Shown here piece after piece: positions 41,632 to 51,814 of a stretch of 64,000 nucleotides of DNA (position 1 is its first letter; each line of letters opens with the position of its first letter). Below the pieces are notes generated by a model, which saw nothing but the letters and a program-made list of their open reading frames with translations, had not been told where the DNA came from and did not search any database. The position numbers were made by a program, and so were the translations under genes. This DNA is from Psychromonas sp. psych-6C06 (GTDB taxonomy: Bacteria > Pseudomonadota > Gammaproteobacteria > Enterobacterales > Psychromonadaceae), in the NCBI RefSeq assembly GCF_002835465.1, contig NZ_PIZM01000001.1:124001-188000 (forward strand). The letters are read 5' to 3'.

Positions 41632-42010
41632 AAATTTTTTAATTCCACTAGCAGAATAGGGGGATTCGGAAGATTGCTAATACGGGCAGATTATAGCAAA
41701 CAACCTCAGTAAAAATAACAACCTGTAGGATGTTTTTTTAGGAAGATAAAGTTTTGAACTGTATTGACAGTAAGTTGTTACTAGCAGCATACAGACCAGA
41801 TAATAAGTGTTGAAAAAAGTGCAAGTTTTTCTCATTGATAATGTTGGGTTGATATAAATAATTCATATTTAATTTATGCCGATCGCATCTTTTTAAACAC
41901 TAAATAAGCACCTCCTTACAAAGTTGATTTATATCAATATATACATATATTGTGTTATGTATAGTCTCGCTCCACTAGATGTAGTGTCCCTTTCTTTTCG
42001 GAGCCCCAAT
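41632..42010. other. Divergent regulatory region between rnfA and nrdD
   Basis: A 379-base region that must hold promoters of the rnf operon (leftward) and nrdDG (rightward). It contains an FNR box (separate entry), a second diverged half-like site TTGATATAAATAAT near 41850, and a TTGACA at about 41763. No coding sequence is convincing; an in-frame TTG extension of nrdD into this region is not likely to be used. Confidence 0.6.
41924..41937. promoter_or_regulatory. FNR box upstream of nrdD
   Basis: TTGATTTATATCAA, a perfect match to the FNR consensus TTGAT-N4-ATCAA, 74-87 bases before the nrdD ATG. It predicts anaerobic activation of nrdDG, as known in E. coli. Confidence 0.75.
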
Positions 42011-44128
42011 ATGAAAACTGTTGTTATTAAGCGCGATGGTAGCCAAGCCCCCTTTAACGCACAGCGTATCGCTGAAGCTATTTTAAAAGCCTCAGGTGCC
42101 GCTCGCTGTAAAGGGGTTGATGCATTTGCTATAGCAACAGCTGTTGAAAATGAGTTACAGGGACAAATCGAAGTCGATATTCATCGTATTCAAGATAAAG
42201 TAGAACAACAATTAATGACCGATGGTCATTTAGAGTTAGCACGTGTATATATCGAGTATCGTCATGATCGCGATTTAGCACGAGAGCGTAAAAGCCACCT
42301 TAATAGTGAAATTGATGGTCTTATTGAGCAAAGTAATGCCTCGTTATTAAATGAAAATGCCAACAAAGATGGAAAAGTGATTCCAACTCAGCGTGATCTG
42401 CTTGCTGGCATTGTGGCAAAACACTATGCAAAATCGCATATTCTTCCGCGTGATGTTGTACGTGCACATGATAAAGGCGAAATTCATTATCATGATCTTG
42501 ACTATGCCCCATTTTTCCCAATGTTTAACTGCATGCTTATCGATATAAAAGGCATGTTTACGCAAGGGTTTAAAATGGGTAATGCTGAGATTGAAGAGCC
42601 AAAATCTATCTCCACGGCAACAGCTGTGTGTGCGCAAATTATCGCGCAGGTAGCGAGTCATATTTATGGTGGGACGACCATCAATGGTATTGATACAACG
42701 CTTGAGCCCTATGTGGCGATGAGCTACAACAAACATCTTAAAATTGCAGAAAAATGGGGTATCGGAAACCCGCAGGCCTATGCCGATGAGCAGACCGAAA
42801 AAGAGTGTTACAACGCTTTTCAATCTCTAGAATATGAAGTAAATACTCTGCACACAGCTAACGGACAAACTCCTTTTGTGACCTTTGGTTTTGGCTTAGG
42901 TACATCATGGGAAGCGCGTTTAATTCAGCAGTCTATTTTTAAAATTCGTCTTGCCGGCTTAGGCAAAAATCGCAAGACGGCTATATTCCCCAAACTGGTT
43001 TTTGCCATTAAAGATGGTGTTAATCATAAGCCTGCAGATCAAAACTACGACATTAAACAACTTGCTTTGGAATGTGCATCAAAGCGCATGTATCCAGATA
43101 TTTTAAACTTTGACAAAGTGGTTGAAGTGACAGGATCTTTTAAAACGCCGATGGGCTGTCGAAGTTTCCTTGACGCTTACCAAGAAAATGGACAAGCAGT
43201 ACACGATGGGAGAAATAACTTAGGTGTCGTTAGCCTTAATTTACCGCGCATTGCCTTAGAAGCTGAAGGCGATGAAACAGCCTTTTACCGATTACTCAAT
43301 GAACGTTTATTAATCGCTAAAAAAGCACTAGATACCCGTATTGAACGTTTATCAGAAGTGAAAGCTAGCGTTGCCCCTATTTTATATATGGAAGGTGCCT
43401 GTGGTGTGCGTTTGAAAGCCGATGATTGTGTGGCTGAAATATTTAAAAATGGTCGCGCCTCTATTTCACTTGGTTACATTGGCCTGCATGAGACCATCAA
43501 TGCATTACATGATGACGATGGCCATCTGTTTGATGACCAAAATAAACAACATAAAGCGCTAGAAATTATTCGCCATTTAAAACAAGCGGTTGTCGCTTGG
43601 ACCAAAGAGTCTGGTTACGGCTTTAGTCTTTATTCAACACCATCTGAAAACTTATGTGATCGTTTCTGTCGTCTAGATACTAAGCAGTTTGGTGTCTTAG
43701 AGGGGGTTACTGATCGTGGCTATTACACTAACAGTTTTCACTTAGATGTTGAAAAAACAGTTAATCCATACGATAAACTCGACTTTGAAATGCCATATCC
43801 TGAGATAGCAAGTGGCGGTTTTATCTGTTACGGCGAATACCCAAATATGCAGCATAATTTAAAAGCGTTAGAAGATGTTTGGGATTACAGTTATAGCCAC
43901 GTGCCATATTACGGCACCAACACGCCTATCGATGAATGTTATGAATGTGGTTTTCACGGTGAGTTTGACTGTACCAGCAAAGGCTTTGTTTGCCCAAGTT
44001 GCGGTAACTCTGACTCAGAGAAAGTTGCTGTAACACGTCGTGTTTGTGGTTATTTAGGAAGCCCAGATTCAAGACCATTTAACGAAGGTAAACAGGAAGA
44101 AGTGAAACGACGCGTGAAGCATCTTTAA
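42011..44128 (+). CDS. nrdD: Anaerobic ribonucleoside-triphosphate reductase
   Basis: A 705-residue glycyl-radical enzyme reducing NTPs to dNTPs without oxygen. It has an N-terminal ATP-cone (about 1-95, VIKRDGSQAPFNAQRIAEAI), the barrel domain, a zinc site built from CYECG and CPSCG motifs (about 635-665), and the radical loop RRVCGYLG with probable radical Gly680. Length and C-terminus match E. coli NrdD. The start is the ATG with GGAG seven bases upstream. The activase nrdG follows 30 bases later. Confidence 0.95.
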   Translation: MKTVVIKRDGSQAPFNAQRIAEAILKASGAARCKGVDAFAIATAVENELQGQIEVDIHRIQDKVEQQLMTDGHLELARVYIEYRHDRDLARERKSHLNSEIDGLIEQSNASLLNENANKDGKVIPTQRDLLAGIVAKHYAKSHILPRDVVRAHDKGEIHYHDLDYAPFFPMFNCMLIDIKGMFTQGFKMGNAEIEEPKSISTATAVCAQIIAQVASHIYGGTTINGIDTTLEPYVAMSYNKHLKIAEKWGIGNPQAYADEQTEKECYNAFQSLEYEVNTLHTANGQTPFVTFGFGLGTSWEARLIQQSIFKIRLAGLGKNRKTAIFPKLVFAIKDGVNHKPADQNYDIKQLALECASKRMYPDILNFDKVVEVTGSFKTPMGCRSFLDAYQENGQAVHDGRNNLGVVSLNLPRIALEAEGDETAFYRLLNERLLIAKKALDTRIERLSEVKASVAPILYMEGACGVRLKADDCVAEIFKNGRASISLGYIGLHETINALHDDDGHLFDDQNKQHKALEIIRHLKQAVVAWTKESGYGFSLYSTPSENLCDRFCRLDTKQFGVLEGVTDRGYYTNSFHLDVEKTVNPYDKLDFEMPYPEIASGGFICYGEYPNMQHNLKALEDVWDYSYSHVPYYGTNTPIDECYECGFHGEFDCTSKGFVCPSCGNSDSEKVAVTRRVCGYLGSPDSRPFNEGKQEEVKRRVKHL

Positions 44129-44158
44129 GTTTCTTCTGTTTTTCATGGAGGTTAAGCG

Positions 44159-44623
44159 GTGAATTACAGTAAATATTATCCTATCGATGTGTTAAATGGC
44201 GAGGGGACTCGTTGTACATTGTTTGTCTCTGGCTGTATCCATAATTGCCGAGGTTGTTATAACCAATCAACTTTATCGCCCGACGCTGGCGAGGAATTTA
44301 CAGCTGAGCTAGCAGATCAAATTATTGCAGATCTCAATGATACACGTATAAAAAGGCAGGGCTTGACCTTGTCTGGTGGCGATCCCCTTCACCCTAATAA
44401 TGTCCAGCAAGTATTAACATTGATTCAACGTGTCCACAGTGAATGCGTCGACAAAGATATTTGGTTATGGAGTGGTTACAAGCTGAGTGAATTAAACGCA
44501 AAACAACGTGCGGTGATAGCGTTAGTTAACGTGTTTATTGATGGTAAATTTGTACAGGCGTTAGCTTCTCCTAACTTAAAATGGAGAGGGAGTAGTAATC
44601 AAGTTGTGCACTACTTGAAATAG
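44159..44623 (+). CDS. nrdG: Anaerobic ribonucleotide reductase activating protein
   Basis: A 154-residue radical-SAM activase that generates the glycyl radical on NrdD. The cluster-binding CxxxCxxC is Cys26, Cys30, Cys33 in SGCIHNCRGCYNQ. GGDP (SGGDPLHPNN) is the SAM contact. Translation starts at GTG, with GGAGG eight bases upstream; no ATG fits. Confidence 0.94.
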   Translation: MNYSKYYPIDVLNGEGTRCTLFVSGCIHNCRGCYNQSTLSPDAGEEFTAELADQIIADLNDTRIKRQGLTLSGGDPLHPNNVQQVLTLIQRVHSECVDKDIWLWSGYKLSELNAKQRAVIALVNVFIDGKFVQALASPNLKWRGSSNQVVHYLK

Positions 44624-44719
44624 AGATTATTCTCCAAATACTGCATTAAGATCAACTACTAACAAAGCATTTTTTTCTTACTGTACTAAACTTACTAATT
44701 TAGATAGTAGGAAAGTTGT

Positions 44720-45013
44720 ATGCTTTTTTCATCCTCCAAAGCGACTCCCCTCAAAGAGGCTAGCGTCGAATTTACAGACTCACAAAAAACAGAAACTTGG
44801 TCTGATTCTGATGGGTCTCTACTAGATTTTTCCGAGCACCAAAATATCCCTGCACTGAGTAGTTGTCGTGGTGGCCATTGCGGGGCTTGTGCAGTGCAAT
44901 TACTTGAAGGTGAGGTCATTTATGAACCCCAACCTACTGCAGAAGTCGGCGGAAGAGAGGTTTTACTTTGCTGTGCTAAACCCGTAACTGCTCACATTAA
45001 ATTAAAAATTTAG
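44720..45013 (+). CDS. Small 2Fe-2S ferredoxin
   Basis: A 97-residue plant-type ferredoxin. The ligands are Cys49, Cys54 and Cys57 in SCRGGHCGACAVQ plus Cys84 or Cys85 in LLCCAKP. It resembles YfaE, the ferredoxin that maintains the class I ribonucleotide reductase cofactor, but no nrdAB genes are adjacent; instead it lies 97 bases after the anaerobic nrdDG pair. Alternative partners are possible. AGGA precedes the ATG. Confidence 0.8.
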   Translation: MLFSSSKATPLKEASVEFTDSQKTETWSDSDGSLLDFSEHQNIPALSSCRGGHCGACAVQLLEGEVIYEPQPTAEVGGREVLLCCAKPVTAHIKLKI

Positions 45014-45215
45014 CTTTTAATCATCCCTGTGTTACTCGCATTTATAGTGAGGCGGACTACTATGTAAGCTAAGCATGCTATTGAAGTTGTGATGATCTGT
45101 TAAGTAATAATGCACCTCAATTTATAGTCGTGCGCGTAAAAATTCACACAGATTGTTGATGTAAATAATTGCATTATCTACTTCATCATTTAAAAAAAAC
45201 AACTAGGAAAAAGAG

Positions 45216-46166
45216 ATGGCAAGTCTTCTTGATACCGTTGATCAACGCACAAATTTAGTAGGTGAGAATAGATTAGAGCTACTATTATTTCATCTGCAAG
45301 GTCCGCAGCTTTTCGCTATTAATGTCTTTAAAGTGAAAGAGGTCGTTAAATTACCTGCCCTTAATAAAATTCCTAACTCTCACCCTAAAATATCAGGTGT
45401 TGCCAATATTCGTGGTCAATCTATTCCAGTTATTAATCTACGTGAAGCGATCGGTTTTCGGCCATTGGAAGTGGATTCGGAATGCAATTTAATCATTACC
45501 GAATATAACCGGACTGTTCAGGGCTTCTTGGTTGGCAAGGTTGAGCATATCGTTAACATGACTTGGAATGAGATCATGCACCCGCCAAGTAGTGTTGGTC
45601 GACATCATTATTTAACGGCGATCACCAAGCTAAAAAGAGAGGGCGTTGAAAAACTGGTTGAAATTATAGATGTTGAGAAAGTCCTTGCAGAGATTATCGA
45701 ATATGATGTGACCATATCGGAAGGGGTGTTAGATGAAGACATCGTTAGTGAAATGGCGGGGCTGAAAATTTTACATGCGGATGACTCATCAACTGCACGT
45801 AAACAGGTTGAAGCAACGCTGTCACAGTTAGGTGTTGAAATTATTCCTGCTGAAAATGGCTTACAAGCATTGGAAATTCTAAAAGGCTGGGTAGCAGATG
45901 GTAAACGCATAGAAGATGAAATTTTAATGTTGATCACCGATGCAGAAATGCCCATTATGGACGGTTATAAATTAACTTCTGAAGTACGAAGTGATCCAAA
46001 TATGTCTAATTTACATATTGTATTAAATACTTCGCTCAGCGGTAGTTTTAATCAAGCGATGGTGGAAAAAGTCGGGTGTAATGCGTTGTTGTCTAAATTT
46101 CAACCAGACAGGTTAGTTGAAGCAGTGCAGGAAAGATTAAAAGCAAAATTAGAGAGCAATAATTAA
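45216..46166 (+). CDS. cheV: Chemotaxis coupling protein CheV (CheW + receiver)
   Basis: A 316-residue protein: a CheW-like domain (about 18-165, with IRGQSIPVINL) and a receiver domain (about 180-310) with acidic DD in HADDSS, phosphoacceptor in MLITDAEMPIMDG and a conserved Lys near LLSKFQP. CheV couples chemoreceptors to CheA and is thought to buffer or adapt signalling. No other chemotaxis gene is adjacent. AGGAAAAAGAG precedes the ATG. Confidence 0.92.
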   Translation: MASLLDTVDQRTNLVGENRLELLLFHLQGPQLFAINVFKVKEVVKLPALNKIPNSHPKISGVANIRGQSIPVINLREAIGFRPLEVDSECNLIITEYNRTVQGFLVGKVEHIVNMTWNEIMHPPSSVGRHHYLTAITKLKREGVEKLVEIIDVEKVLAEIIEYDVTISEGVLDEDIVSEMAGLKILHADDSSTARKQVEATLSQLGVEIIPAENGLQALEILKGWVADGKRIEDEILMLITDAEMPIMDGYKLTSEVRSDPNMSNLHIVLNTSLSGSFNQAMVEKVGCNALLSKFQPDRLVEAVQERLKAKLESNN

Positions 46167-46185
46167 TCTATTTCCTCCATTAATT

Positions 46186-46218
46186 CAACAGGCTTAACTT
46201 TATTTGAGCCTGTTGTTT
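46186..46218 (+). terminator. Probable terminator after cheV
   Basis: Stem CAACAGGCT/AGCCTGTTG with a 12-base loop, then TTT. The short T run makes it moderate. Confidence 0.6.
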
Positions 46219-46296
46219 GCACATTGCTTTAGTTATCTTTACTCTACTCAAATTGTTAATTCCCCATAACTTTACTAAATAAGACTAGACTGAAAG

Positions 46297-46623
46297 ATGA
46301 GCGATAAAAATCCCCCGCAAACTGGTAATGAATCGGCAACCATTGAGCGGATTGAAACAAGATTAGTTCCACCACCGATGTATAACGTATTACTGCATAA
46401 TGATGATTATACGCCGATGGATTTTGTGATTGACGTATTGCAACGTTTTTTCCGTTTAAGTAATGAGCAAGCGACCGAAGTAATGCTCAACGTTCACTAT
46501 AAAGAGGTTGGAGTCTGTGGCACCTTCAGTGCTGAAATTGCAGAAACCAAAGTAATGCAAGTGATGAATTACGCTAAACAAAATGAGCATCCACTGCGTT
46601 GTTCAATGGAAAAAGAGTCGTAA
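46297..46623 (+). CDS. clpS: ATP-dependent Clp protease adaptor ClpS
   Basis: A 108-residue adaptor that delivers N-degron substrates to ClpAP. Core motifs are [20 protein letters not shown] and the late HYKEVGVCG; Asn-Asp-Asp and His form the pocket for the N-terminal residue. It lies 28 bases before clpA, the usual pair. Confidence 0.95.
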   Translation: MSDKNPPQTGNESATIERIETRLVPPPMYNVLLHNDDYTPMDFVIDVLQRFFRLSNEQATEVMLNVHYKEVGVCGTFSAEIAETKVMQVMNYAKQNEHPLRCSMEKES

Positions 46624-46651
46624 ATTGTAATCAACCCATTAAGGGGTCTCT

Positions 46652-48913
46652 ATGTTAGATAAAGCCTTAGAAAATAGTTTAGATTTAGCCTTCCGCTTTG
46701 CGTTTGAAAAATCGCATGAATTTATGACCGTTGAGCATCTTTTACTTGCGTTATTGGAAAATGAAGAGATTAAAACACTCCTAACTGCTTGTTCCGTTGA
46801 TATGGTCTCCTTACATATTGAAATATTAAGCTACTTAGAAAATACGCCTTCCGTTCCTGAGGTTCACACTCAAGAGATTGAAATTCAACCCACCATTGCT
46901 TTTGAACGTGTATTACAGCGTGCTATTTTTCATGTGCAATCATCTGGTAGTACAGAAGTTTCAGCGGGTAGCGTGCTAGTAGCATTGTTTAGCGAACAAG
47001 AATCTCAAGCGGTATACCTTCTTAAAAAAGCAAACCTTTCTCGCTTAGATGTAGTTAATTATATCTCTCATGGCATTGCTAAATCTGCTGATTCTGCGCC
47101 TACCTTATATCATGAACAGGCTGCAACAGAAGAGCCTGCAGAGAATAAAGAGGAGATGCAATTTACTATTAACCTCAATGAGAGAGTGGCCGCGGGTGAA
47201 ATTGATCCACTTATTGGTCGTGATAAAGAGGTTGAACGTTGTGTTCAAATATTATGTCGACGTCGTAAAAACAATCCGTTATTAGTGGGGGAAGCTGGCG
47301 TTGGTAAAACAGCGATTGCTGAAGGCCTAGCATATCGAATTGTTAACAATGATGTACCAGAAGTGATCAGTGATAATATTATATATTCACTTGATATGGG
47401 GGCTTTACTGGCAGGAACTAAATATCGTGGTGAGTTTGAACAACGCTTTAAAACGGTATTAACACAGCTTGGCGAAGAAGATAATGCCATTTTATTTATC
47501 GATGAAATTCATACCATTATTGGTGCTGGGGCTGCAACAGGCGGACAATTAGATGCAGCTAATTTATTAAAACCGCTATTAAGTGGTGGTAAATTACGCT
47601 GTATGGGGTCAACAACCTATAAAGAGTTTGGACAAGTTTTTGAGAAAGAGCATGCGCTTGCTAGACGCTTTCAAAAAATTGATGTGCTTGAACCATCTAT
47701 TAAAGAGACTGGACAAATTCTACTTGGCCTTCGTTCTCGCTATGAAGAACATCATGAAATTCGCTACACCAATAAAGCATTAATGGCTGCAGCAGAATTA
47801 AGTGCAAAATACATTAATGATAGGCACCTTCCAGATAAAGCGATCGATGTAATTGATGAAGCCGGTTCACAAATGCGTTTATTACCTGCAAGTAAACGTA
47901 AAAAAACCATTGGTGTAGTCGAGATTGAAAACATCATCGCTAAAATTGCACGTATTCCGAAAAATTCAGTGAGCACTGACGATAAAACACAGTTAGCTAA
48001 ATTACCTGAGCGCCTTAAAATGACTGTGTTTGGTCAAAATGAAGCAATTAATCAACTCACCGATGCCATTCATTTAAATCGCTCTGGTTTGTCTGAGGAG
48101 ACAAAACCGATTGGCTCCTTCCTCTTTGCTGGCCCAACGGGGGTTGGTAAAACAGAGGTAACTCAACAACTAGCTAAAGCGATGGGCATAGATCTGTTAC
48201 GTTTTGATATGTCTGAATACATGGAAAAACACACCGTCTCACGTTTATTAGGTGCGCCTCCTGGTTATGTTGGTTATGAGCAAGCGGGTCTGTTAACCGA
48301 TGCTGTCGTGAAGCACCCTTATGCAGTATTGCTACTTGATGAAATAGAAAAAGCACACAGTGATATCTATAACATCTTATTACAGGTGATGGATCATGGC
48401 ACATTAACCGATAATAACGGACGTAAAGCAGATTTTAGAAACATCATTCTGGTCATGACAACCAATGCTGGTGTGCGTGAAACCACCAAAAGTAGTATTG
48501 GTTTTAAAGATCAACAAGACTCGCATAAAGTGATGGATGAGATTAATAAATTATTTTCACCTGAATTTAGAAATCGTCTTGATAACATTATTTGGTTTGA
48601 TCATCTAAGTCTTGAGGTTATTTATCAAGTGGTTGATAAGTTTATTGTGCAGTTACAAGCTCAGTTAGATAAGAAACAAATATCACTCGAGGTTGATGAT
48701 AGCGCGCGTAAATGGCTTGCTGAACATGGTTATGACAAAGCAATGGGGGCTCGCCCAATGGGACGCTTAATTCAAGATAAGATTAAAAAACCATTAGCTA
48801 ACGAAATATTATTTGGGCAACTGCAAAATGGTGGAACTGTCGTTGTAAAACTGGATAAAAAAGGAGAAGGCATCACATTTAGCTTCGCCAAAACAATGGC
48901 AATGAGTGAGTAA
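46652..48913 (+). CDS. clpA: Clp protease ATP-binding subunit ClpA
   Basis: A 753-residue AAA+ unfoldase. It has an N-domain (1-145), a first ATPase module with [13 protein letters not shown] and [13 protein letters not shown], and a second with [13 protein letters not shown] and [10 protein letters not shown]. Near the end of the second module an IGF-like loop (SSIGFKD) would dock to ClpP. There is no ClpB-type middle coiled coil. AAGGGG precedes the ATG. It is followed by an unusual purine-rich repeat tract and a terminator. Confidence 0.95.
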   Translation: MLDKALENSLDLAFRFAFEKSHEFMTVEHLLLALLENEEIKTLLTACSVDMVSLHIEILSYLENTPSVPEVHTQEIEIQPTIAFERVLQRAIFHVQSSGSTEVSAGSVLVALFSEQESQAVYLLKKANLSRLDVVNYISHGIAKSADSAPTLYHEQAATEEPAENKEEMQFTINLNERVAAGEIDPLIGRDKEVERCVQILCRRRKNNPLLVGEAGVGKTAIAEGLAYRIVNNDVPEVISDNIIYSLDMGALLAGTKYRGEFEQRFKTVLTQLGEEDNAILFIDEIHTIIGAGAATGGQLDAANLLKPLLSGGKLRCMGSTTYKEFGQVFEKEHALARRFQKIDVLEPSIKETGQILLGLRSRYEEHHEIRYTNKALMAAAELSAKYINDRHLPDKAIDVIDEAGSQMRLLPASKRKKTIGVVEIENIIAKIARIPKNSVSTDDKTQLAKLPERLKMTVFGQNEAINQLTDAIHLNRSGLSEETKPIGSFLFAGPTGVGKTEVTQQLAKAMGIDLLRFDMSEYMEKHTVSRLLGAPPGYVGYEQAGLLTDAVVKHPYAVLLLDEIEKAHSDIYNILLQVMDHGTLTDNNGRKADFRNIILVMTTNAGVRETTKSSIGFKDQQDSHKVMDEINKLFSPEFRNRLDNIIWFDHLSLEVIYQVVDKFIVQLQAQLDKKQISLEVDDSARKWLAEHGYDKAMGARPMGRLIQDKIKKPLANEILFGQLQNGGTVVVKLDKKGEGITFSFAKTMAMSE

Positions 48914-48917
48914 GTGG

Positions 48918-49066
48918 GGAAAGTATTAAGGCTTGAAGGTGTTAAGGCTGGAGGGCTGGAAAGATAGAAGGCTTGAAGGTATTAAAGCTTGAAGGTTTAA
49001 AAGCTTGAAGGCTGGAAGGAATTAGGGCTTGCAAGTTAGAAGCTGGAAAGTTAAAAGGTTAGAAAC
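48918..49066 (+). repeat. Degenerate purine-rich tandem repeat after clpA
   Basis: About 150 bases of imperfect 10-20-base units built on GGCTTGAAGGTATTAA, AAGCTTGAAGG and GGCTGGAAGG. One strand is almost entirely A and G apart from CTT/CTG steps. No reading frame of significance; it sits between the clpA stop and the terminator, so it would be part of the clpSA 3' untranslated RNA. Confidence 0.75.
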
Positions 49067-49067
49067 T

Positions 49068-49107
49068 AAAACGCCATTATCGAGTTAACTCGGTAATGGC
49101 GTTTTTT
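49068..49107. terminator. Bidirectional terminator between clpA and queC
   Basis: A long stem AAAACGCCATTATCGAG/CTCGGTAATGGCGTTTT (one G-T wobble pair) with a four-base loop, and T or A runs on each side. It separates converging genes. Confidence 0.9.
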
Positions 49108-49126
49108 GTTGCGGGTGAGGGCTGTT

Positions 49127-49795
49127 TTAGCTTAACGTTTCGTAGGGGACTGGGTCGTTCACGCCATTTTTTTCGAATGCTTCAAGGCGCTCTACGCAAC
49201 TACCGCATTGGCCACAGGCTTTTTCTCGGCCGTTGTAACATGTCCAAGTTTTACTGTAATCAAGGCCCATACGTAAACCATCTTTTAGAATGCCTATTTT
49301 ATCGCTATTTAAGTAAGGAGAATAAATCTCCGTTGGCTCATAGTTTGCAACGGCTGCTACATCATTCATTTTTTCAACAAAGATAGGGCGGCAGTCAGGG
49401 TAAATCTCATGGTCTCCTGAATGAGCACCGTAATAAACTTGCTCAGCACCAATAGAAACCGCGTAACCAATCGCTAATGATAGCAAAATCATATTACGAT
49501 TTGGTACAACTGTACTTTTCATATTTTCGTTTTGGTAATGTCCCAAAGCGACATCGATACTGTTATCGGTGAGTGATGAACCACCAATAAGCTGATTAAT
49601 TGCAGAAATATCAATTACTTTATGATGAATGTCGAGCTCTGCACAGACTGCTCGTGCAACATCTATTTCTTTGATATGACGCTGTCCATAATCAAATGTT
49701 AAAGCGTAAGGGGTTAGCCCCTGTTCAATTGCTTTATGTAAAACGGTGTAAGAATCCATTCCACCCGAATATATCACAACGACTTTTTTTTGCAT
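49127..49795 (-). CDS. queC: 7-cyano-7-deazaguanine synthase
   Basis: A 222-residue ATP-dependent ligase of the queuosine pathway converting carboxydeazaguanine to preQ0. The pyrophosphatase loop YSGGMDS is near the start and four zinc cysteines are seen in [17 protein letters not shown]. The ATG giving [12 protein letters not shown] is chosen; nine upstream in-frame residues do not fit. Divergent from queE across 84 bases, so the two are probably co-controlled. Confidence 0.95.
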   Translation of the reverse strand: MQKKVVVIYSGGMDSYTVLHKAIEQGLTPYALTFDYGQRHIKEIDVARAVCAELDIHHKVIDISAINQLIGGSSLTDNSIDVALGHYQNENMKSTVVPNRNMILLSLAIGYAVSIGAEQVYYGAHSGDHEIYPDCRPIFVEKMNDVAAVANYEPTEIYSPYLNSDKIGILKDGLRMGLDYSKTWTCYNGREKACGQCGSCVERLEAFEKNGVNDPVPYETLS

Positions 49796-49879
49796 TTTGC
49801 TTGTATTTCCTACTCTATTCACATATAAATCAGGTCAGTCATTTATGTGACCCATATCAACCATTGAGTATAACTGTTT

Positions 49880-50557
49880 ATGCATAAAAACTACAAAGTA
49901 AATGAACTATTTCAGACTATCCAAGGCGAAGGCTTTTATACTGGCGTACCTGCTATTTTTGTTCGCCTGCAAGGGTGTGATGTAGGTTGTGCATGGTGTG
50001 ATACTAAACATACTTGGGAAATTGATCCTGCTAAACAGACCGAATTAAACTTATTAACGGATCGTAGTAACGAATCAGAGCGTTGGTCTGGCGTGTCAGC
50101 ACAGCAGATAATCGATGAGATTAAACGCTTGGGTTATACCGCTAACTTAGTGGTTATTACTGGTGGAGAGCCTTGCATGTATGATCTTCGCGAATTAACA
50201 CATCTTCTACATGAGTTTGGTTTTCATACCCAAATAGAAACCAGTGGTACCTACCCGGTATTAGTTGATAGCTACAGTTGGGTAACCGTCTCGCCTAAGA
50301 TAAATATGCGTGCTAAAAAGGAAGTACTGTTATCTGCACTTGAGCGTGCTAATGAGATAAAGCATCCAGTTGGCACTGAGAAAGATATTGATCAACTCGA
50401 TGCGTTATTACGCCCAGTAAAATCACTAAAAACCAAAACTATCTGCTTACAACCTATCTCGCAAAAAGCCAAAGCAACAGCCCTATGTATGCAAGTTTGT
50501 ATTGAGCGAAATTGGCGTTTATCGGTGCAAGTACATAAGTATTTAGATATTGATTAA
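49880..50557 (+). CDS. queE: 7-carboxy-7-deazaguanine synthase
   Basis: A 225-residue radical-SAM enzyme contracting carboxytetrahydropterin to carboxydeazaguanine. The cluster motif is Cys33-x3-Cys37-x2-Cys40 (GCDVGCAWCDTKHTWE) and the N-terminal FQTIQGEGFYTG is the substrate-binding signature. ITGGEPCMYDL gives the SAM contact. Divergent partner of queC. Confidence 0.95.
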   Translation: MHKNYKVNELFQTIQGEGFYTGVPAIFVRLQGCDVGCAWCDTKHTWEIDPAKQTELNLLTDRSNESERWSGVSAQQIIDEIKRLGYTANLVVITGGEPCMYDLRELTHLLHEFGFHTQIETSGTYPVLVDSYSWVTVSPKINMRAKKEVLLSALERANEIKHPVGTEKDIDQLDALLRPVKSLKTKTICLQPISQKAKATALCMQVCIERNWRLSVQVHKYLDID

Positions 50558-50568
50558 TAACGGTTACA

Positions 50569-50603
50569 AAAACTTATTGCAGATGAATATCTGCAATAAG
50601 TTT
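50569..50603. terminator. Bidirectional terminator between queE and dolP
   Basis: A perfect 15-bp stem AAACTTATTGCAGAT/ATCTGCAATAAGTTT with a four-base loop, flanked by A and T runs. Its right edge overlaps the dolP stop codon. Confidence 0.82.
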
Positions 50604-51186
50604 ATTCATTAGGGATGATCTGAAAAACCCGATTAACCTGTTTCACACCAGATATTTTTCGTGCAATTTGTGTTGCTGCATCCGCGGTTTTGTTATCAAC
50701 ACGACCAATTAAAAATAGCTCGCCATCTTCAGTCACCACTTTTATTTGAAAAGAGTTAATCTCTTCATGTGCCGTTAATTGGCTTTTAGCTTTAGTGGTG
50801 ATCCAGCTATCACGGCTCTTTTGAGCAAGGCCAATCGGTTTATCTTTAATACGAAGCTGATTATAAACCTCTTTAACCCCTTTTAAGTTAATCAGCTCAT
50901 TCTCTATTTTTTGTTTATCTTCTTCGCTAGTTACTTGTCCAATAATTAATAGGTAAGCGTTATTGGCAATCAGGTTAATACGTGTTGTGCGGTAGTTAAT
51001 GTCTAACGCATTTATTTTATCTAAAGCCGCGAGTGATAGGTTATCATCATCTATCTGTGTTGAAAGTGAGCGCTCATCACTGCTGACTGCAACGGCAGTG
51101 CCTGCAACGGCAATGAGTCCGCCTGCACAACCTTGTAGGAGTAAAAGACTAAGTACAAAAGGGAATAATGTGGTTATCTGTTTCAT
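50602..51186 (-). CDS. dolP: BON-domain outer-membrane lipoprotein DolP (YraP)
   Basis: A 194-residue lipoprotein with lipobox LLQGC and two BON domains (about 50-115 and 125-190; INLIANNAYLLIIGQV and KVVTEDGELFLIGRV are the strand cores). DolP binds anionic phospholipid at division sites and supports outer-membrane integrity. The start giving MKQITTLF is preferred to a GTG three codons upstream. Same order as E. coli: after diaA. Confidence 0.9.
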   Translation of the reverse strand: MKQITTLFPFVLSLLLLQGCAGGLIAVAGTAVAVSSDERSLSTQIDDDNLSLAALDKINALDINYRTTRINLIANNAYLLIIGQVTSEEDKQKIENELINLKGVKEVYNQLRIKDKPIGLAQKSRDSWITTKAKSQLTAHEEINSFQIKVVTEDGELFLIGRVDNKTADAATQIARKISGVKQVNRVFQIIPNE

Positions 51187-51195
51187 AACTCTCAC

Positions 51196-51783
51196 TTAAT
51201 ACTGAGGAAAAAGTTGTTGATCGATAAGATCACTTAAACAGTTAATTACTAAAAGGTGTATCTCTTCAATACGTGGGCCCTTATCACTTGGAGCTCGTAT
51301 CTCAATGTCATCAGAGCCTAATAAGCCTGCTAATTCACCACCATCAACGCCGTTTAAAGCAATAATTTGGAGTGAGCGGCTCAATGCTGTTTCCACTGCT
51401 CGGATCATATTTCGGCTATTTCCACCATGACTGATCACTAACAAAATATCACCATCCTGCGAAATTGCTGAAATTTGCTTGGCATAGATCTCATCAAAAT
51501 GGCTATCTGTTGCAATCGCAGAAACTAGCGCAGAATCAGCGGTGATTGCAATTGCGGGTAAAGAGGGGCGATCTGTCTCATATTTGTTTAACAGGTGCGA
51601 AGAAAAAATTTGTGCTAATGCCGCTGCACCACCATTGCCACAGACTAAAATTTTATTACCACGGATCAACGCTTCGGTTAATGCAAAAGCCGCTTTTTCG
51701 ATAGATTCAGGTAGTGCTTCAGCTGCGACAATTTTAGTTTGAATACTTTCTGCAAAATGAGCATGTATTTTTTCGTTTATCAT
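51196..51783 (-). CDS. diaA: DnaA initiator-associating protein DiaA (SIS domain)
   Basis: A 195-residue SIS-fold protein related to phosphoheptose isomerase, with [10 protein letters not shown] and [14 protein letters not shown] loops. In the yraN-diaA-dolP context it is DiaA, which binds DnaA tetramers and promotes timely replication initiation, rather than GmhA. It lies just before dolP and 31 bases after yraN. Confidence 0.88.
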   Translation of the reverse strand: MINEKIHAHFAESIQTKIVAAEALPESIEKAAFALTEALIRGNKILVCGNGGAAALAQIFSSHLLNKYETDRPSLPAIAITADSALVSAIATDSHFDEIYAKQISAISQDGDILLVISHGGNSRNMIRAVETALSRSLQIIALNGVDGGELAGLLGSDDIEIRAPSDKGPRIEEIHLLVINCLSDLIDQQLFPQY

Positions 51784-51814
51784 GGTCTCTCTTATGTTAT
51801 CTACTTTACTTTAC

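Noticed and set aside
41924-42010. Longer nrdD starting at TTG 41924
   Set aside because: The extension begins inside the FNR box, is unlike the family and lacks a binding site; the ATG at 42011 follows GGAG and matches known NrdD N-termini.
51196-51783. Assignment of the SIS-domain gene as gmhA
   Set aside because: The yraN-diaA-dolP neighbourhood and absence of heptose genes favour DiaA; sequence alone does not exclude GmhA.
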